A DNA stretch of 64,000 nucleotides, taken from positions 142,959 to 206,958 of the forward strand of contig VZRN01000794.1 of the NCBI GenBank assembly GCA_013397935.1. The letters are read 5' to 3'. Shown here piece after piece: positions 58,929-64,000 of the stretch. Positions within the stretch are counted from its first letter, which is position 1, and each line of letters starts with the position of its first letter. Both the position numbers and the translations under genes were made by a program. Source of the stretch: Dasyornis broadbenti (lineage: Eukaryota; Chordata; Aves; Passeriformes; Dasyornithidae). The notes beneath the pieces were generated by a model. It searched no databases. It worked only from the letters and a program-made list of their open reading frames with translations, and was not told the origin of the DNA.

Positions 58929-61900
58929 GTGAGCCCTATGTGCTTCCCGGGACAGAAGATGAGGAGAGTTTGCTTTTTCATCAGGGAACATCTTGATTGT
59001 TTTTAAGCGAGCTGTATAAACGCAGTGGTTGCTAGGCTGTGTGAGGATGACAGGGTTTGTTTGTTGTGCTCTGCGGCCCGTCATACCTTTGTAGGGCCCT
59101 TCGGGTGCTTTGTACCCACGGGGTGGGGTTGTTTGGGATTTTTTCACTTTTCCTGGCGTGTTTGGACACGTGCACCATCCTTCTCGTGCCTCAATAGTTT
59201 TGTTGTTGCCTGCTGAAGTACCTCGTAGTCTTTCACAGGTGTGGAAGCAGAGCTCCCTTCTTGGAGGTGCCATGAGATACCTGTGCCCTCATGGGCTGGG
59301 GCACGGCTCCGGCTGTTCTCTGCAGGGTCGCTGGGAGCCCCTGGAGGCTGTGCTGCGGGAGAGAAGCTTTGGGGTGTTCTAGGTCACCCTAGAACTGCGG
59401 CTTCCTTCAGTGCCGATCTCCTAACTCCAGTGGCTTCTGTGCAAAGTTACTTTTCTGTGACTTTTACCTGCTGCTTTGTCCATCGGCTTCCTGCCCCACC
59501 TTGAGACTGGTTAAAGAATATTTAACTACTTTTTGTTCTGTGGCTGAGATTTAGCGTGTATTTGAGCTGGCTATTTCTATGGCAACTTGTCAATGAAATT
59601 ATGCCGTGAGCAGCATGTTTGGGTTTCTGAAATGCTATTGTCTAAAACAGTCCTTTATTTAAGAAGGGGAAAGTTGTCCTTGTTTATTTAAGAACTATTC
59701 TACTGTAAATTATAATAAGTAAATTTGATTGGTTTTATTGCTTTATGCAGTGAATAAATAGTTTAAAGGAATAGTAGCAGCAGGATGGGGAGGAGGCAAG
59801 GTTTGAATATAAAGATTACTTTAATTAAGACCTGTGAGAGTGTCTGATTTCTCTGACATTTTAAATTACATTGAGCTGCAATGTAATTTAATTTTCAAGA
59901 CACTTAAGTAGTCCATTCTCGAGTATTGACTGATTATCTTTGTCCTATATACAGAATTGGAATAACTATTTACCTTATTGCTGGAAAAGTGAGTACTGCA
60001 GCGTAGCTTCTGCTTTTCAGAAATGTTTTCAATCAGTGATCAAGCTAACATTGGTTACTGTAAATTAATGGAATAAAACTCTAGTGGCTGCTGTAGGTTA
60101 ATAGAAATGCAGTTAAACCTTGCACCAAAACCAAGCAGTCTTATGTGAGCTCTTAGAGCATGTCAGGAAGATGTTTCAAGAGTCACAATTTAACTCAATT
60201 GTGCAATTTTATGCACGCACACATCCATAAGAGAGCAAACCAGCTCAGAACAAACACAGGAGTAGAGCAGGCTCTTTTGAGGAAATGCGTGTTTTCAGCA
60301 TAGCTAATTTGTCATCTTTACAACTGAAATTTGGAGCTCTGAAGTACATATCTTTATGTAGAAAGTAATGACAGTTCTTTCACTTCCAAGACTTATTTGT
60401 CAGAATTAATAATTGTCCTGGGAAGTTCACTGCTTCTGGAGTAGAAAAAGGTTGTAAAAGCAAGCTGGTTTTCAGGCTGCTCAGCATAGGGATCAGGTGT
60501 GGAAGCATTGTAACACTTACCTGTTCCTATTATGTGTGGGTTTTTGGTCTAAATTGGACTCACCTGTGGTTTCAAAGTTAATCACCCTATCTTAAATAAA
60601 ATTGTTTTACAGCTGGAGCTGTTGCTCAGTAAATATAGTCAACTTGTGGTTTTTTCAAAAAATACCAGATGAATTCAATCTACAGTCTAATCTCTCATGT
60701 GTTTTAAATTATTATTGTGCTACATCATAGGAAATTTCCTGTTTATTTGGAGCTAATTAGGTACTTGAATTTAATTGCAAAGGTGACTTTTGGCATGTTC
60801 AGAATATTTTTGTGTATACTCTAGAAATGAGAATGCCAGAAAAACACTTAGTATTTTGAACATATTCATCTTAATGGCTGATTCCCAATCTATAAAAATA
60901 TAAAAGGAAATTGTTTTAAGCCTTGAAAAAGCCATGCGCTATCTAGCTGTGGAAATAATTTCAGAAGCTTTCAACATTGATCATTTTAGTATACACAACA
61001 GCTTGAGCTGATGCAAAGTATGTTTAGTGTCATGAGACTACTGTGCTTGCAAAATTGAGAAATTTTTTGTGCTTCTTGGAAGAAAAATAGATCCAATGTA
61101 TACGTTTTCTCAAGAGCAGTGTTTTTTTTTTACAAGATTCAATAGCAAAAAATATTCCTGAAGGTGCTCATGGAAGAATAGCTGAGATAATAATCTGTAC
61201 TGTAGTGATTCTATGAGAGCTGAAACACCTTAATTTTCATGTCATTTTCTTTTTGATGGCAATAGTGACTGTATGTTGTTCTTTTGAAGGGATAATCTGT
61301 AGTGTTACTCTATTGGGCATCTTATGTATTCTGACCTTTGCTTCACCGGGTGGATGTCGGAGTGCAGTGCTCACAGGGAAAAACATCCTGTAGAGATCAT
61401 TTAAGATATTCCTAACTCTCAGATTAATTCTTTGAATGAACTAGATTAAAACCAAACGGCAATGATTGCTTGGGAGTTGTGGTTCCTGCAGCTCACCTCT
61501 TGTTGCTCCAAAGCAGTCAGGCTGAGGGATTTTGGAGCAAAGGAGGACAGGGGCCATAGGAATAGCTGCTGGCAGGTTCTGTAGACAGGTGAGTGGCTCC
61601 AGTGAGAGGAGATGGTCTTTTCCAGTGTAGTTTATGTTAACCAGAGCTTGCATTCTGAGGACTCAGAACTAATGACTGTGCTGTGTTATTGTGAGTTAGA
61701 GTAAGGTAAACATGGCAGGAAAATTAGTCTATGGGCACTTGAGTCTTGGAAGGAAGTCTGGAGGTTTTTGATGTAGATGTGCACCAGGAGAGGGAAGGGA
61801 TGAGTGAGAAGCCTCATGCAAGGCAGAGGTGACAATCTGGGCAGTGGCTGCCACATGCCTGACGCAGGTTAGGACTGAAGCCCTTTGCAAAGTACAGCAG

Positions 61901-64000
61901 GGCTGAGCCTTCTATGCCCAGCAGTGATATGGATCTGGGCAGGCCAGTCACCATTGCCACTTGGGCATGGGAGCAGCCCTGTCACCACTTGTTGGGAGCC
62001 TTAGTTTGTAATTTGGTTTCCAGAATTGCAGTGGCTTGTGGCATGCTTGGGCACTTGCCTCAGGTTTAGTTTTGAGCCCTGCTGCGCTGCTGTCAGTCAC
62101 TCTCGTAGTACCTTGGAGTCCCTCATCTGTCCAGCTGTTGCCTCTGTGATTCCACTGTACTTTGTGTTTCTAGGATAAAATCTCCCACCTGCAAGAAAGA
62201 ATGAGTAATTCCCCTTGTATTAATGATCCTGCCACTGCTTTTCCCTCAGCTGCCCCTTTGCAGCTCTTTACTACCAGCAGCACAAACTGCAGATGGTCAA
62301 GGCTGTGTTGGTTGTTTCTCCTGCCCTTCCCTGCCCTGAAGTGTTGCCCATCGGCCCTTCCAAGTGGTGTGTGAGAACATCCTTCATCCTCTTTCTGCTG
62401 GTACTTTTGTGATTCCCAGTGTTCAGGGCATCTGGTTTCCTTTTGAACGGTCTCCCCCAGCACTGATGTGTTAGAACTTTATACTGGTGTTTTGTGGGGC
62501 AGCATCCCAGCGCTGGCAGCTCTGCTTCTTCCCAAGCTTTTGAGCTGCCCAGACAGATTCTGCATGGAGTCCTCTCAAGCTCTGCCCCTGGTGCTTCACC
62601 TTGTGAGCTGCCTGCTCCTTTACTCTGAAGTTATTATTAAAAATGCGGTGTGGTCGCAATTTTCAACTTAAATTTTGCAGGTAAATGGGAGGTTTTTATT
62701 ACTTACATGCATCCAGAAATTGTGAGTCTCTTGTGTGTTTGGCTCTCTCATGATATTTATTGCTCTTGATCGATTCATGCTTTTATCATGCTGTTTTTAT
62801 TCCCCTTTCCCTTACCTCAGAATAGAATTTATGACATTGTTTCTAAATAAAAAGATATTTAATCCAAATTGATTTGATTCTAAGTCTAGGCTTTTTATGT
62901 TTCAGAAAAGCTTGCCATCTTTATTTTTTAAATCTCTATTTTAAGTTTTGCCTAGGGCAGAGAGAGGTATTGGGGGCATTGGAAACCTTGAAATTTTTGT
63001 GTAGTTCCAGTTCCGCCAGGTTAAAGTTAATTGATAAACACTAGGGCTTTAGATACTCAAAGGAGCATTTAATCGTTTGAGGTTCATTTTTTCTTTAGTT
63101 GTATTCTTGTACTCTAAATGCTTTTAAGTTCAGCAGTTTCCCTTTATCTGAACAACTTCAACTTTTTTTGTGTATTTTCTTGTTTTCCTTTTATGAGTCA
63201 CAATATCCAATTTTCTAAGCATTATCTTGGTCTCTTATCTCTCTGTAAACTGCTAGGTGATTCCTTGTCTGCAGGATGTTTTATTAAATGGAATTTGTTT
63301 GCTTTGCGTTACACCACGTATCCTTTGGTCTCTGTAAACCTTATCCTGGGCAGGTCTGTGCCTCCTTCCCATTCCTGTCTTTTAATCCAGATGTGTCTCT
63401 GCTGAGAGGCTTTGCTCTTGCCCAGCTCTTTTGAGCGGTGATCAGACATCTGTGGCTTTGTGGTATTTCCCCAGGGAACAGACTTTGCTGTTTGGTAGCT
63501 TCCATCAAGTGGGAAATTCTTGAGCTTAGCTTTTGCATAGCGGTGCAGGCAGCAGCAGCTCAGAGCAACATGGTACAGGTCAGAAGAAATGAGATCTTCC
63601 TGGGAAGAATGGAGGGACCAGAAAAGATCAGCAATTGTAAGCCCATGGCAGGCAGAATCACAAGACAGGTGGTTTATTTACCAGTAAAGCATTTTCTTCA
63701 AAGAAATAACCTTGCTTTTTTTTCTTATTGTTCTAGCAGAACAGAACGAAATAGGCCAAATCTTCCTTTCCTTTTCCATTTTTTAAAAGCCTTTTCATTC
63801 TCAGCAGCATTAGATTAAAACTTCTTGAGTGCTTTTGGAACCACTTGAGCTTGAAAATAAAAGAAACCGAGCTTGTTGCTTGTGCTGAGTTTGGGAAGAG
63901 AGCGGTTGTGCTGTGGAAGTGTAAATACAACTTATACAGGTATAAACTGTTCAAAAGGGAGACAGTCTATGGTACTGACAATGGCTTTCAAAGCCAACAA
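58929..64000. other. Non-coding stretch to the window end
   Basis: The interval 58929-59400 is GC-richer with scattered CpG, a TATAAA at about 59010 and a hairpin at 59376-59395. From 59500 to 61400 the DNA is AT-rich, with no gene seen. A 97-nt exon-like segment at 61492-61588 has a fair acceptor (GGTTCCTGCAG) and strong donor (GACAG|GTGAGTG) but is closed in all three frames, so at most it is non-coding. Two strong minus-strand donors lie near 60522 and 60577 without a clear exon. The interval 62640-63120 is AT-rich. Confidence 0.45.
59376..59395. other. Perfect 8-bp hairpin
   Basis: GTTCTAGG and CCTAGAAC are exact reverse complements around the loop TCAC. Confidence 0.6.

Noticed and set aside
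61492..61588. Exon-like segment with fair acceptor and strong donor
   Set aside because: All three frames contain stops and no partner exon is visible. It was kept only as a remark in the flanking segment.
1..64000. tRNA, rRNA, CRISPR, bacterial operon or insertion-sequence features
   Set aside because: No B-box-like GGTTCGAATCC, no regularly spaced repeats with unique spacers, and no compact gene arrays were seen. CR1 and avian LTR sequences place this in a bird genome.

Overview
This window looks like a piece of a bird nuclear chromosome, and almost all of it is non-coding. The evidence is three 3'-end relics of CR1 LINEs (32300-32384, 35686-35723, 52654-52757) and two long terminal repeats of a common avian retroviral LTR family (3093-3605 and 24655-25074). 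Base composition is AT-leaning and CpG-poor. There are no operons, ribosome-binding sites, tRNA or rRNA genes, CRISPR arrays or replication origins that I can see. No complete gene of a family I recognise is present. The many open frames of 60-150 codons are about what chance gives in this much sequence on six frames.

Layout. 1-25 kb: non-coding DNA with one solo LTR, an assembly gap (7611-7651), hairpins, two minus-strand exon-like islands (10044-10284, 13441-13555), AT-rich homeodomain-motif-rich stretches (18.1-19.5 kb), a possible decayed retroviral envelope fragment on the minus strand (about 21.85-22.41 kb), and a minus-strand LTR that appears to be followed by proviral leader sequence (24.1-25.07 kb). 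25-51 kb: gene-poor sequence with CR1 scraps, a few GC-richer patches, simple repeats and one plus-strand exon-like island (41317-41383).

51.4-54.1 kb: the best candidate gene. An exon at 51467-51664 has a long pyrimidine tract and strong acceptor, a start codon at 51564, an open frame, and a near-ideal donor. It can be spliced in frame either to a terminal-type exon (53046-53251, stop and AATAAA) or to two further exons (53674-53845 and 53976-54095). A 33-nt frame-neutral microexon candidate (52277-52309) lies between. I do not recognise the protein. It may be the 5' end of a gene that continues beyond this window, a small lineage-specific gene, or a spliced lncRNA.

58.1-59.4 kb: a compact unusual locus. 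A coding-like AT-rich frame is followed by a 59-bp GC-rich minisatellite of about 4.6 copies. That is followed by a short exon-like segment with a strong start-codon context and by a perfect small hairpin. The remainder to 64 kb is ordinary non-coding DNA.

All splice, family and conservation statements come from reading the sequence by eye. No alignment, splice scoring or database search was run.
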